Positions 55,245 through 64,000 of a stretch of DNA of 64,000 bases are shown piece by piece. Location: assembly GCF_003315135.1 (NCBI RefSeq), contig NZ_QNRK01000007.1:62001-126000 (forward strand), in the 5' to 3' direction. Position 1 is the first letter of the stretch. The number at the start of each line of letters is the position of its first letter. A program made the translations under genes and the position numbers. The DNA comes from Roseiarcus fermentans (GTDB taxonomy: Bacteria > Pseudomonadota > Alphaproteobacteria > Rhizobiales > Beijerinckiaceae). Below the pieces are notes generated by a model. It saw only the letters and a program-made list of their open reading frames with translations, searched no databases and was not told the origin of the DNA.

Positions 55245-57802
55245 GCGAGACCCGTGATCTTTTCGGCGCGGCCCTGACCGGCCCCGTGCAGGAAATATCG
55301 CGCGGCGATCGCGTTCGCCAGCAGCAGCAACCGCTGCTCGATCGCGAGAATCCGAGCGTCGTCCAACATCTCGGCGCGTTCGGTGTCGAGGTCTGCGCGA
55401 AGCGCCGTCGTCAGCCTCCGCGGCTCCTCGAGGATTCCGTCGCGCCGGAGCACGGGAAGCGTCGCGATTCCTTCGTCGATCCGGTTGACCTGAAAGACCA
55501 CCGAGCGCGGATTGAACGGGTCGAGGAGCGCCATGTCGCGCACCGGCGCGAGGGCGACGCCGACGAGATAGCGGGAGCTGTAGGTGATCTGCGAATCGAT
55601 CAAGTCGAGCATGACGCCGAGCGTCTGATCGGTCGCGTCGGCGCCGGCGAACTGGCGAAGCAGCCGGCAGGTGTTCGCGCCGCGCTCGACGCATCGCCCC
55701 ATGACGTAGAAGACCCATCCCGCGCCACGGTTGAAATTCTCGTCGAACAGCCCCGAGAGCGCGGCGATCACCGTCAGGCCTTCTTCCGTCAGGTCGACGA
55801 CTTCGCCCGCCGACAGCCGACGACCCGGGGACGGATTGATCACCGTTTCCAGCCGGCCGATGAGCTCCCAGGTCTTGTTGGTCAACCGTTCGCGAATGAC
55901 GGACGCTGCGGCGCGGGCCGAGCGCGCCAGCGACAGCGCCGAACCATAGTGAACGGAATCGCGCAGGCCCTGTGCGCTGGCTTCGGCGGCGCCGTCCTTG
56001 AGCGCGGCCGCGTCGACCGCCCCCCAGCCGACCAGAACGCCCATCAGCCGGTCGAGGGCCTGACGCCCGACCCGCACGGGCGCGTCGGGATCGACCGAGC
56101 GGGCGGCCAGACACCTCACCACCCGCAGCGTCGCTTCCGTTCGCTCGAGGTAGCGGCCGAACCAGAACAGATTGTCCGCCGCCCGGCTGGGCAGATTGCC
56201 CAACAGCCGGGTGATCCGGACGCTGTCGGCGCTCGGGAGCAGGCTCGACGCCTCGACCGGGTTCTCGGCGAGCACCCAGACGTCGGCGGATTCGACGCCC
56301 TGGCCCATCGAGACGGCGCGGGCGTCGAGCTGGTCGGAGATGCGGCAGAAGCCGCCGGGCATCACCCGCCAGCCGTCCGGGGTCGCAGCGCAGTACACCC
56401 GCAGCACGAACGGACGAGGCTCGATGCCGTCCTCGACCCACCGCGGGGTGGTCGACAGGCGCACGACCTCCTGTCCGACGTAGTCCATGCCGCGGGCGGC
56501 GATCGCATCGCGCAACCGCGCCCGCTCCCGCGGCGACAATTCCTCGCCGATGACGCTCGAACGCCCCTTCATCCCGGGCAAGGCGTTGCCGAACGCCGGC
56601 GCGATCGAAATGGAATCGAACTCGTCGAGCACCCGCTCGCGTTCCTGAGGCTGGCCGCACCACCAGGTGGCGGTGTTCGGCATCATGAGGTCCTCTCCGA
56701 GCAGACCTCGGGCGAGCGCGGGCAGGAAGGCGAGCATTGCGCGCGATTCGATAAACCCTGTTCCCGGCATGTTTTCGACCGAGACCCCGCCCTGCCGGAT
56801 CGCCTCGAGCATCCCGGGGACGCCGATGCGCGACGAGGCGTTCAGTTCCAGCGGGTCGCACCAGTCGGCGTCGACGTGCCGCCAGATCACGTCGCACCGC
56901 TTGAGGCCGGCGATCGTTCGGACGAACACCCGCCCCTCGCGCATGACGAGGTCGTCGCCCTCGACCAGCAGGAAACCGAGATAGCGGGCGAGGTAAGCCT
57001 GCTCCGAGTAGGTCAGGCTCATCGGCCCGGGGCTGAGGATCGCGATCCGAGGCTCGGAGCGTTGGCCGCCCGATTTGAGACCGGCGCCCAGCGACCGGAA
57101 GAACGGCGCGAGCCGCTGAACATTCAGTTGCGAATAAAGGTCGGAAAACACCTGGGAGACGACCAGGCGGTTCTCGAGCGCGTAGCCGCAGCCGGACGGC
57201 GCCTGGGTCCGGTCGCCCAGCGCCCACCAATCTCCGTCGGGTCCGCGTCCGATGTCGACCGCGTAGAGTCGCAGCCCCCGGCCGCCCGGAGGCGTCACGC
57301 CGTGCATCGAAGGGAGGTAGTCCACCGAGCCCGTGACCGCCGCCGCCGGAAGGGCGCCGCTGGCGATCAGGCTGCCGCCGCCGTAAACGTCGGCGAGCAC
57401 GCGTTCCAGCAATTCGGCGCGCTGAGCGACCCCTTGCGCGATCCGCCGCCACTCGGCCTCGGTAATCAGCAGAGGAAGCCGGCCCATCGGCCAGACCCGC
57501 TCGTCCTTCTCGCCGACGACGCGGTAGGACAAGCCGCGATTGCGGATCCGTCGGTCCGCCGCGGCGAAGCGTTGCCGCAGTTCGCTCTGATCGAACGCCG
57601 CGAAAGCCGCCAGCATCCGGCGCCAGTGTGGACGACTGCGGCCGTCGGCGTCGACGAATTCGTCGGGAATGCCGGGAAGCGGCGCGTAAGCCTTGGTCCA
57701 GGCTTCGAGCCGCATCAGGGCGCGATCGTCGGAGACGACTGCGGTGTTCGATCGTCCTGGCACGCGAGCCCCGTCATCCTCAGCGAGTGAGCGGCGCCGC
57801 AT
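55241..57802 (-). CDS. Circularly permuted ATP-grasp + alpha-E domain fusion protein
   Basis: About 853 residues from the ATG at 57802; a shorter start at 57715 (MRLEAWTKAYAPLPGIPDEF) is also plausible because a REP-like scrap overlaps the longer N-terminus. The N-terminal 480 residues are a circularly permuted ATP-grasp (GLRLYAVDIGRGPDGDWWAL, IAILSPGPMSLTYSEQAYLA, DPLELNASSRIGVPGMLEAI, PRWVEDGIEPRPFVLRVYCA). From about residue 560 on is the helical alpha-E part (RAADNLFWFGRYLERTEATL). In many bacteria these are separate genes. It may ligate peptides; the product is unknown. Confidence 0.88.
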   Translation of the reverse strand: MRRRSLAEDDGARVPGRSNTAVVSDDRALMRLEAWTKAYAPLPGIPDEFVDADGRSRPHWRRMLAAFAAFDQSELRQRFAAADRRIRNRGLSYRVVGEKDERVWPMGRLPLLITEAEWRRIAQGVAQRAELLERVLADVYGGGSLIASGALPAAAVTGSVDYLPSMHGVTPPGGRGLRLYAVDIGRGPDGDWWALGDRTQAPSGCGYALENRLVVSQVFSDLYSQLNVQRLAPFFRSLGAGLKSGGQRSEPRIAILSPGPMSLTYSEQAYLARYLGFLLVEGDDLVMREGRVFVRTIAGLKRCDVIWRHVDADWCDPLELNASSRIGVPGMLEAIRQGGVSVENMPGTGFIESRAMLAFLPALARGLLGEDLMMPNTATWWCGQPQERERVLDEFDSISIAPAFGNALPGMKGRSSVIGEELSPRERARLRDAIAARGMDYVGQEVVRLSTTPRWVEDGIEPRPFVLRVYCAATPDGWRVMPGGFCRISDQLDARAVSMGQGVESADVWVLAENPVEASSLLPSADSVRITRLLGNLPSRAADNLFWFGRYLERTEATLRVVRCLAARSVDPDAPVRVGRQALDRLMGVLVGWGAVDAAALKDGAAEASAQGLRDSVHYGSALSLARSARAAASVIRERLTNKTWELIGRLETVINPSPGRRLSAGEVVDLTEEGLTVIAALSGLFDENFNRGAGWVFYVMGRCVERGANTCRLLRQFAGADATDQTLGVMLDLIDSQITYSSRYLVGVALAPVRDMALLDPFNPRSVVFQVNRIDEGIATLPVLRRDGILEEPRRLTTALRADLDTERAEMLDDARILAIEQRLLLLANAIAARYFLHGAGQGRAEKITGLA

Positions 57803-57952
57803 CCCCGTAGCCGCTCGAAGCGGGACTATGCCCCCCAAAGCGATCCGACGCCAGCGCAGGGCGCCGCCCGGAGCGCCGGCGGACGTGGGGCGGCTTGGCG
57901 AAGCTGCCCGTCGCGCCTATGTTGAAGTCGAACCAACCCAGGAACCAGCGCC

Positions 57953-58471
57953 TTGATCACGTTCATTCAGCGATTGGGTCTCGCCGCGGCCGTCATGCTC
58001 GCTTGCTCGGCGGTCAAGGCGGATTCCCTCGACCCGGACCTGATTTTTCGCAAGTCGACGACCTTCAATGTCCTGACCCCGAACGACAAGCTCGCGGTCT
58101 ATGGGGTCGACGACCCCATCGTGGAGGGAGTCGCGTGCCACTATACGGCGCCGGAAAAGGGCGGCGTGTCCGGTGCGCTCGGATTGGCGGAGCAGACCTC
58201 GGACATCTCGCTGGCGTGCCGGCAGTACGGTCCGATCAAGTTCAAGGAAAAATTCTCGCAGGGCGACGTCGTCTTCAGCGAGCGCCGGTCGATCTTTTTC
58301 AAGAAAATGCAGATCGTGCGAGGCTGCGATGCGAAGCGGAACATCCTGGTCTACATGACCTATAGCGACAAGCTCGTCGAAGGGTCGCCGAAAAACTCCA
58401 CCTCGTCGGTCCCCGTCGCGCCGTGGGGGAATTCCGGGGACGTGCCGAGATGCTCGGATTACCTGCGCTGA
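57953..58471 (+). CDS. creA: CreA-family exported protein
   Basis: 172 residues from a TTG start, with AGGA ten bases upstream; the next ATG would cut into the signal peptide. Signal peptide LAAAVMLACSAVKA. Mature protein has DLIFRKSTTFNVLTPNDKLA, a Cys pair (GVACHYTAP ... ISLACRQYGP) and FKKMQIVRGCDAKRNILVYM, the CreA signature. It is periplasmic; function poorly known. Convergent with a small exported protein. Confidence 0.85.
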   Translation: MITFIQRLGLAAAVMLACSAVKADSLDPDLIFRKSTTFNVLTPNDKLAVYGVDDPIVEGVACHYTAPEKGGVSGALGLAEQTSDISLACRQYGPIKFKEKFSQGDVVFSERRSIFFKKMQIVRGCDAKRNILVYMTYSDKLVEGSPKNSTSSVPVAPWGNSGDVPRCSDYLR

Positions 58472-58474
58472 CCG

Positions 58475-58762
58475 TCACTCGCCGCAGGTGATGAAATAGG
58501 GGCGGTCTCCGGCGCCGTCGACGCCTGCAGACCGGCCGAAGCTCACCGCTTCGCCTCGGCCCTTGGCCTGGCACCAGGCCTCGGCGACATCGCGCCCGCA
58601 CTCGCCGCCTTCCGCGAGACAGTCTTCGACGCCGTATCCTTGCGCCGCCGCGATGACGAACGTGCTGGTTTCCCGCGCCATCGAGTCGACCGAGACGGCG
58701 ACGAGGAGGGCGATCGCCAGCGGGACGGCGAACGCAGAACGAAGGAGCGCCAAAATCGCCAT
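58475..58762 (-). CDS. Small exported protein, unknown function
   Basis: 95 residues. The signal peptide spans about residues 1-29 (FAVPLAIALLVAVSVDSMA). The mature part has four Cys residues (EDCLAEGGECGRDVAEAWCQ and ITCGE), suggesting disulfides, and a helical centre. The stop is only three bases from the end of creA on the other strand. No family is recognised. Confidence 0.7.
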   Translation of the reverse strand: MAILALLRSAFAVPLAIALLVAVSVDSMARETSTFVIAAAQGYGVEDCLAEGGECGRDVAEAWCQAKGRGEAVSFGRSAGVDGAGDRPYFITCGE

Positions 58763-58893
58763 AACCTATCCTTGGGGAAGTCCAGCGAGGCGCAAGTTTG
58801 GGGCGCATGGCTAAACGCGGGGTTAACGACCGTCGCCGGACTGCGCGATCCGACGGCCAGCCGTTCTCGGCGCGCGGCGTTGGCGGCTGAAAA

Positions 58894-60168
58894 TCAGGCC
58901 GCCGGAGGCGGCGTTCCCCTGAAGCGTTGCGCCAGTCCGCCCGTCACGCTGCCGGTCGTCGGCAACGTGGGAATGAGACAGGCCTGCAACGAGTGATAGA
59001 TGTCGTTTTTCCCAAAGAACGGGTTGGCGTTCGGGCGAAGCGACTCGTCAAGCTGGGCCCGCCAGCCGCCGTTCTCGCGATCGATGAAGCGAGTCGCCAC
59101 GAAACTCCAGACCCGCCGATACCAGTCCTCGTAGAGCGGCTCGGCGAATATGGCGTTGAGGAACGAGGCCGCGCCGATCGCTTCGCAGCACGGCCACCAA
59201 TACCGATCGCGGATACGGGGGCGACCGTCCCACTCGAGGGTGTAATAAAACCCGCCCGCCGGGTCCCAGCCGTCTTCCGTCGCTCTTTGAAAGAGCGACC
59301 GGGAAGCGCCGGGCAGCCAGTCGAGCTTTCGCCCCCCGAGTTCCCAAAGCTGGAGCAGAAGCCGCGACCATTCCAAGGAATGGCCCGGCGTCGTGCCATA
59401 GGGCCGGAACATCGGGCTGCCCGAATAGTCCCTGTCGATCGTCCAGTCCGACTTGAAATGCTCCGGCAGGCGCCAATCGTTTTCGCCCGCGTTGATCCGG
59501 ACGATGCGGTCGGCCACCCGCTCGGCCATGCGAAGGTAGGTCGAATCGTTAGTGGCCTCGAAGGCGGCCATGAGCGCCTCGGTCAGATGCATGTTGGAGT
59601 TCTGGCCGCGGTAATCGTCGAAGGAACGCCAGTCGCGCGTGAACTCCTCCGCGACCGCGCCGAACCGCTCTTCCCAGAATCGGTCGCTGATGACGGTGGA
59701 AATGTCGGTGAGCAGGCGTTCGGCGTCCGGGTGGCCGGCGACTTTCGCGCTCGAGGCGGCGAGCAGGACGAACGCGTGGCCGTACGCCTGTTTGATGCTG
59801 TCCGTCGGGCCCTCGTATCCCACCCCCCAGAAATATCCGCCGCGCTCCGCGTCGCGATGGCCGTTCCAAAGGAAGTCCATGCCGTGGTCGACGATCGCGT
59901 CCGCGCCAGGGCGGCCCATCAGATGGGCGATCGAGAAGGCGTGGACGATCCGGGTGGTGGCGAACAAGTATCGCGCCGGCGGCGCGCCCGCTCCCCAGCC
60001 CGGAGGCGTCGGCCGGCCGAGATCGTCGAGGTCGTAGAACCCCCCGAGCGGATTGACGAGATTGCGCTCGTAGAAGGCGAACAGCGCCTCGACCTGCTGA
60101 TCGAGCCAGCGCTGATGGCTCGGCAGGGCGACCCACCGGGCGTCCGCAGTCACGGCGAAGGTTTTCAT
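58894..60168 (-). CDS. AGE-family (N-acylglucosamine 2-epimerase-like) sugar isomerase
   Basis: 424 residues with the (alpha/alpha)6-barrel pattern of AGE proteins: PLGGFYDLDDLGRPTPPGWG, FATTRIVHAFSIAHLMGRPG, RGGYFWGVGYEGPTDSIKQA, NSNMHLTEALMAAFEATNDS and GTTPGHSLEWSRLLLQLWEL. The two His-containing segments are typical catalytic regions. It resembles YihS/mannose-isomerase-type enzymes, which interconvert aldose and ketose sugars. The exact sugar is unknown. It is divergent from purD. Confidence 0.88.
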   Translation of the reverse strand: MKTFAVTADARWVALPSHQRWLDQQVEALFAFYERNLVNPLGGFYDLDDLGRPTPPGWGAGAPPARYLFATTRIVHAFSIAHLMGRPGADAIVDHGMDFLWNGHRDAERGGYFWGVGYEGPTDSIKQAYGHAFVLLAASSAKVAGHPDAERLLTDISTVISDRFWEERFGAVAEEFTRDWRSFDDYRGQNSNMHLTEALMAAFEATNDSTYLRMAERVADRIVRINAGENDWRLPEHFKSDWTIDRDYSGSPMFRPYGTTPGHSLEWSRLLLQLWELGGRKLDWLPGASRSLFQRATEDGWDPAGGFYYTLEWDGRPRIRDRYWWPCCEAIGAASFLNAIFAEPLYEDWYRRVWSFVATRFIDRENGGWRAQLDESLRPNANPFFGKNDIYHSLQACLIPTLPTTGSVTGGLAQRFRGTPPPAA

Positions 60169-60330
60169 GTCGGATCGGCTCTATCGGGGAAACGAATCCA
60201 ACCGACAATGCTATGCAAGGGCGAGTCTGCGCAAGACGGTCTCGCGCCGACGACTTGATCGGGAGCCGCGACCCGGTCAATGGGTGCGACCGCGGTGTCC
60301 GCTCACGCCGCCAACCAGTGGAAGGCCCGG

Positions 60331-61614
60331 ATGAACGTTTTGATTCTCGGCTCGGGCGGTCGCGAGCACGCGCTGGCGCGCGCCTGCGCCCGGTCTCCCG
60401 CGATCGGCAAGCTCATGGTGGCGCCGGGAAACCCGGGATGCGCTCAGGTGGCCGAGACTCATCCCGTCGATCTCGGCGACCATGGCCAGATCCTCGCGCT
60501 CTGCCGGCGGCACGCGATCGATCTCGTTGTCGTCGGGCCGGAGGCGCCCCTGGTGGCCGGCCTCGCCGACGATCTCGCGAGGCAAGGCGTCGCCTGTTTC
60601 GGGCCGTCCGCGGCGGCGGCGAGGCTCGAGGGATCCAAGGGATTCGCGAAGGATTTCTGCCGGGAGTTCGGCGTCCCGACGGCCGACTATCGCCGCTTCC
60701 GCAGCGGCGTCGAGGCGAAGGCCTATCTTCGCGAGCGCGGCGCGCCGATCGTGGTGAAGGCCGATGGTCTGGCGGCTGGAAAGGGCGTGGTCGTCGCTGA
60801 AACCGTCGAGGAAGCGGAGAAGGCGGTCGACGCGCTGCTGCCGGCCGGATCCACGCCCGGCGCCGAGGTGGTGATCGAGGAGGTTCTCGAGGGTGAAGAG
60901 GTGTCGTTCTTCGCCCTCTGCGACGGGTCCGTCGCCGCGCCGTTCGCCAGCGCGCAGGATCACAAGCGCGTCGGCGAGGGGGACACCGGGCCGAACACCG
61001 GCGGAATGGGCGCCTATTCGCCGGCCTCGATCATGACGCCCGAGATGACCGAGCGGGTCATGCGGGAGATCGTGACGCCGACGGTCGAGGGCATGGCGCG
61101 ACGGGGAACCCCGTTTCGCGGCGTGCTGTTCGTGGGGCTCATGATCGGAAGGGACGGGCCGAAGGTCATTGAATTCAATGTCCGGTTCGGCGATCCGGAA
61201 ACCGAGGCCATTCTCGAGCGGCTGTCCGACGACTTGCCGCCGTGGCTCGCCGCCTGCGCCGCGGGGACGCTGCCGCAGGGTTCGCCGGCCTTTCGTCCCG
61301 AGGCGGCCTTGACGGTGGTCATGGCGGCACGAGGCTATCCGGGGGAGCCCATGAAGGGGTCGAGAATCCTTGGGCTCGACGAGGCCGGGCGGGTTCCCGG
61401 CGTCGTCGTCCTGCACGCCGGAACCCGACAGGCCGGCGAGGCCATCGTCGCGGACGGGGGCCGGGTGCTGGCCGTGACCGCGATCGGGCGCACGGTCGGG
61501 GAGGCGCAGGAGCGCGCCTATCGAGCCATTCAGCGCATCGAATGGCCGGAAGGATTCTGTCGCAAGGACATCGGCTGGCGCGCAGTGGCGCGGGAGACGG
61601 AGCTCGGGTCTTGA
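60331..61614 (+). CDS. purD: Phosphoribosylamine-glycine ligase
   Basis: 427-residue ATP-grasp enzyme making GAR in purine synthesis. It starts [20 protein letters not shown] and has [80 protein letters not shown] and [15 protein letters not shown]. The ATG was chosen to give the family N-terminus. The stop overlaps the patatin TTG start (TTGA). Confidence 0.98.
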   Translation: MNVLILGSGGREHALARACARSPAIGKLMVAPGNPGCAQVAETHPVDLGDHGQILALCRRHAIDLVVVGPEAPLVAGLADDLARQGVACFGPSAAAARLEGSKGFAKDFCREFGVPTADYRRFRSGVEAKAYLRERGAPIVVKADGLAAGKGVVVAETVEEAEKAVDALLPAGSTPGAEVVIEEVLEGEEVSFFALCDGSVAAPFASAQDHKRVGEGDTGPNTGGMGAYSPASIMTPEMTERVMREIVTPTVEGMARRGTPFRGVLFVGLMIGRDGPKVIEFNVRFGDPETEAILERLSDDLPPWLAACAAGTLPQGSPAFRPEAALTVVMAARGYPGEPMKGSRILGLDEAGRVPGVVVLHAGTRQAGEAIVADGGRVLAVTAIGRTVGEAQERAYRAIQRIEWPEGFCRKDIGWRAVARETELGS

Positions 61615-62483
61615 CGCCGGGGGCCGATCTCGCCAGGCGCGGCGGGCGCCCATCGATAGCGGTTGCGCTCGGCAGCGGCGGCGCCCGGGGGATCGCTCAT
61701 GTCGCCGTCCTCGAAACGCTCGACGAACTCGGGATTCGCCCGACCGCCATCGCCGGAACCTCGATGGGCGCGGTGATCGGCGCCGCCTACGCCGCCGGCA
61801 TCGAGGCGCGCGCCATCCGCTCCCACGTGCTGAAGGTTCTGCGAAACCGCTCCAATGTGATGGGGAAATTGCTGAGGGCCAGGGTCGGACGCTTCGCCGA
61901 TCTCGTGCTGCGCGGTCGAGGCAATCCGGTGTTGCTGGATCCGGAGATTTTTCTCGAGCTGTTCTGGCCGGCCGGCGTCCCCAATTCGTTCGAGGAGCTC
62001 GCGATCCAGACGATCGTGGTCGCGACCAACTATTCGCTCCGCAACGAAGCCGTGTTTCAGTCCGGATCGCTCACCGCCGCCGTCGCCGGCTCGATGGCCA
62101 TTCCCGGGCTGTTCCGCCCGGTCGATTGCGATGGCGATCTCCTGATCGACGGCGGCGCTGTGAATCCGCTGCCCTACGACCACCTGTTCGATCTCGCCGA
62201 TATCGTGATTGCGGTCGACGTCACCTTCGGCGGCCGGTCGCGCCGGCGCCGCGCGCCCACGCCCCTCGAATCGATGTTCGGCGCGGCGCAAATCATGCAA
62301 GGGGCCATCACCGCGCAGAAGGTCAAGCGGCGACCGCCCGACATCCTGATCCGACCGCGGGTCGAGCAATTCGGTCTTCTCGATTTTTTCCGCGCGAGCC
62401 ACATCCTGCGCGCTGCGGAAGCCAGCAAGGACGAGATGCGCGAGGCGATCAGTTCGCGTCTGGCGGCGACGGCGCGGGCATGA
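61611..62483 (+). CDS. Patatin-like phospholipase
   Basis: 290 residues from a TTG start overlapping purD's stop; no other start gives the conserved front. The oxyanion loop LGSGGARGIAHVAV, nucleophile GTSMGAVIGAAYAAG (Ser) and Asp in DGGAVNPLP complete the patatin dyad. No signal peptide. It resembles RssA-type patatins that hydrolyse acyl esters. Its 3' end overlaps fmt's by 35 bp on the opposite strand. Confidence 0.9.
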   Translation: MTPGADLARRGGRPSIAVALGSGGARGIAHVAVLETLDELGIRPTAIAGTSMGAVIGAAYAAGIEARAIRSHVLKVLRNRSNVMGKLLRARVGRFADLVLRGRGNPVLLDPEIFLELFWPAGVPNSFEELAIQTIVVATNYSLRNEAVFQSGSLTAAVAGSMAIPGLFRPVDCDGDLLIDGGAVNPLPYDHLFDLADIVIAVDVTFGGRSRRRRAPTPLESMFGAAQIMQGAITAQKVKRRPPDILIRPRVEQFGLLDFFRASHILRAAEASKDEMREAISSRLAATARA

Positions 62484-63405
62484 ACGCGGCGCCGACGGGA
62501 ATGGATTCCCTGCGCATCAGGATTTCGCCCGAGACCGCCGTGCGGCCGGCGCGTTGTCCTTCGACGATTCGCAGCGCGCCCGTCCCGCACGCGACCGTCA
62601 TCGCCCGGTCGAGAATCGTTCCCGGCGCGCCGGTCGCGTCGGTGGTTTCCGCGCGCAGGATCTTCACGCGCTCGGGCGAGCCCCGGAAGACGAGACTCGC
62701 GTAGGCGCCGGGGGCAGGCGAGAGGCCGTGGATATGGTTCCGGATCGACTCGGCGTCGCCGCGCCAGTCGATCTCGCACTCGCGCTTGTCGATCTTGTGC
62801 GCATAGCAGGCTCCGGCGCCCGGCTGGTCCCGGAATTCGAGCCGTCCCTCCTCCAGCGCGGTCAGGCCGCGCACGGCGAGCTCGGCTGCGAGTTGCGCGA
62901 GACGCGCCGTCAGATCGCCCGCGGTGTCCTCGGGCCGAATCGGGACGACCTCGCGCATCGCGACCGGGCCGGTGTCCAGTCCCGCCTCCATCCGCATCAG
63001 GTCGACGCCGGTCTCCCGGTCGCCCGCCATGATGGCGCGCTGGATCGGAGCGGCGCCGCGCCAGCGCGGCAGAAGCGAGCCGTGCAGATTGAGACAGCCG
63101 AATCGCGGCGCGGCGAGAATCTCGGGCGGCAACAGCAGGCCGTAGGCGATCACGAGGCCGATGTCCGCCGCATGGCTTCGGAACGTCTCGCGGGCTTCGG
63201 CCGACCGCAGGGTCGGCGGCGTGTGGACAGGAATGCCGAAGGATTCCGCTGCTTCGTGCACCGGCGTTTTGCGGATCTCGAGGCCGCGACGGCCGCCCGG
63301 CTTCGGGGCGCGCGTATAGACCGCGACCACGTCGCGCCCGGCGTCGACGACCCGGCGCAGGGTCGGAACGGAAAATTCCGGCGCTCCCATGAAGACAACC
63401 CGCAT
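62449..63405 (-). CDS. fmt: Methionyl-tRNA formyltransferase
   Basis: 318 residues; formylates initiator Met-tRNA. MRVVFMGAPEFSVPTLRRVV start, YGLLLPPEILAAPRFGCLNL then HGSLLPRWRGAAPIQRAIMA with the catalytic Asn and His, and GVDLMRMEAGLDTGPVAMRE with the Asp. The C-terminal OB-like domain follows (ACYAHKIDKRECEIDWRGDA). The def gene usually next to fmt is not here. Its N-terminus is only 124 bp from ybgC. Confidence 0.97.
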   Translation of the reverse strand: MRVVFMGAPEFSVPTLRRVVDAGRDVVAVYTRAPKPGGRRGLEIRKTPVHEAAESFGIPVHTPPTLRSAEARETFRSHAADIGLVIAYGLLLPPEILAAPRFGCLNLHGSLLPRWRGAAPIQRAIMAGDRETGVDLMRMEAGLDTGPVAMREVVPIRPEDTAGDLTARLAQLAAELAVRGLTALEEGRLEFRDQPGAGACYAHKIDKRECEIDWRGDAESIRNHIHGLSPAPGAYASLVFRGSPERVKILRAETTDATGAPGTILDRAMTVACGTGALRIVEGQRAGRTAVSGEILMRRESIPVGAAFMPAPSPPDAN

Positions 63406-63529
63406 GCCGGCCGGATAGCATCCTTCGGAAAAGCCGTCAAAGCCGCTGGCGGCGCCGATCCTTCCGGGTCATAAGGCGCTCTGCTGGAGTTTGCGGGCGA
63501 GGTCGAGCCGGCGACGAGGGGCGCGCGAA

Positions 63530-63940
63530 GTGAGCGATCGACTGACCGGACGTCTGGGCGTCAGGGTTTACTACGAAGACACAGATTTTTCCGGCAGGGT
63601 CTACCACGCGTCCTATCTCCGCTTTCTCGAGCGCGGACGGACCGAGTGGCTGCGCGGCTTCGGCTTCGGACACCGCGAGATCGCCGGCGCGACGGGGGTC
63701 GTGTTCGCGGTCCGGCGCCTGCAGATCGAGTACCTGGCGCCCGCGCTCATGGACGACCTGCTCGACGTCGAGACGCGCGTCTCGGACGTTCGCGGCGCCT
63801 CGCTCGCGTTTCGTCAGCGGATCGTGCGCGACAGCCGCGAGCTCGTGACGGCCGCGGTTCTGGTCGCGGCCATTCGCGACGACCGGCCGGCGCGAATTCC
63901 CGATTCCTTGCGGCGCGCAATCGTTCAGGGCGCGGCGTGA
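63530..63940 (+). CDS. ybgC: YbgC-type acyl-CoA thioesterase of the Tol-Pal cluster
   Basis: 136 residues from the GTG at 63530 (GAGGGG lies upstream); an earlier TTG gives a non-conserved Arg-rich front. Hot-dog thioesterase: VRVYYEDTDFSGRVYHASYL has the catalytic Asp, followed by RFLERGRTEWLRGFGF and IEYLAPALMDDLLDVETRV. YbgC hydrolyses short or acyl-carrier thioesters near the inner membrane. The tolQRAB genes would be expected just past base 64000. Confidence 0.92.
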   Translation: MSDRLTGRLGVRVYYEDTDFSGRVYHASYLRFLERGRTEWLRGFGFGHREIAGATGVVFAVRRLQIEYLAPALMDDLLDVETRVSDVRGASLAFRQRIVRDSRELVTAAVLVAAIRDDRPARIPDSLRRAIVQGAA

Positions 63941-64000
63941 CGTCGACCGGGCTTCACGCCCGCCGGGGATCGAAGGCGCGATCGAAACGCGAAACCAGCG

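Overview
The window is about 64 kb of high-GC DNA, almost fully coding on both strands. The gene set points to an alphaproteobacterium of the Rhizobiales (Hyphomicrobiales) type. Evidence for this includes a plant-type glutamate-cysteine ligase, AapJ- and AapP-like amino-acid transporter parts, an HdaA replication regulator beside an AI-2E-type permease, a sufBCDS-sufT cluster, a DUF2093 protein and an NDUFS6-like zinc finger. A PEP-CTERM-like protein and several REP-like repeats narrow this weakly towards Beijerinckiaceae/Methylocystaceae-like lineages, but I cannot name a genus. I saw no rRNA, tRNA, CRISPR array, transposase, integrase or phage gene.

Layout. 0-9 kb is mainly accessory: a truncated HlyD/EmrA-type efflux adaptor divergent from a TetR gene with a perfect palindrome between them; a second TetR divergent from a short-chain dehydrogenase; a DoxX-like protein; a broken SDR relic next to a palindromic repeat; a PAS-XRE-AraC fusion regulator preceded by two matching inverted-repeat sites; and a MATE exporter overlapping a DUF937 gene. 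9-17 kb holds gshA, a small exported protein, an orphan amino-acid binding protein, isovaleryl-CoA dehydrogenase, a barrel-like exported protein and a TM1410/GH114-like protein. The 16.4-17.5 kb gap contains repeats and a frameshifted cyclase relic. 17.5-23.3 kb is a beta-oxidation operon (fadE-like, GFA protein, thiolase, FadJ/FadB-like).

23.4-29.7 kb carries DUF2093, rpsU with a clear terminator, a TPR lipoprotein and a minus-strand group of an AraC regulator, a membrane protein, a small periplasmic protein and a CDF-like protein lacking metal ligands, followed by about 0.9 kb with no recognisable gene. 29.7-41.5 kb holds accB-accC, a molybdopterin oxidoreductase, a PLD-like protein, a VOC protein, AI-2E permease-hdaA, a PEP-CTERM-like protein, a class III cyclase, a CDP-alcohol phosphatidyltransferase and purM-purN. 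41.5-45.3 kb is ppk1-ppx (polyphosphate synthesis and breakdown). 45.4-50.7 kb is the Fe-S assembly operon sufB-C-D-S-T.

50.8-64 kb has an AapP-like ATPase, a BenE-like transporter convergent with an FAD monooxygenase, a zinc-finger protein, an ATP-grasp/alpha-E protein overlapping a transglutaminase, creA, an AGE-family isomerase, purD overlapping a patatin gene, fmt and ybgC. Much of the window is housekeeping. The less ordinary material is regulatory (paired operators, palindromes), degenerate (SDR, cyclase and VOC relics; a CDF scaffold without ligands) or architectural (the PAS-XRE-AraC fusion; a GFA gene inside a beta-oxidation operon). No clearly new multi-gene system is demonstrated by sequence alone.
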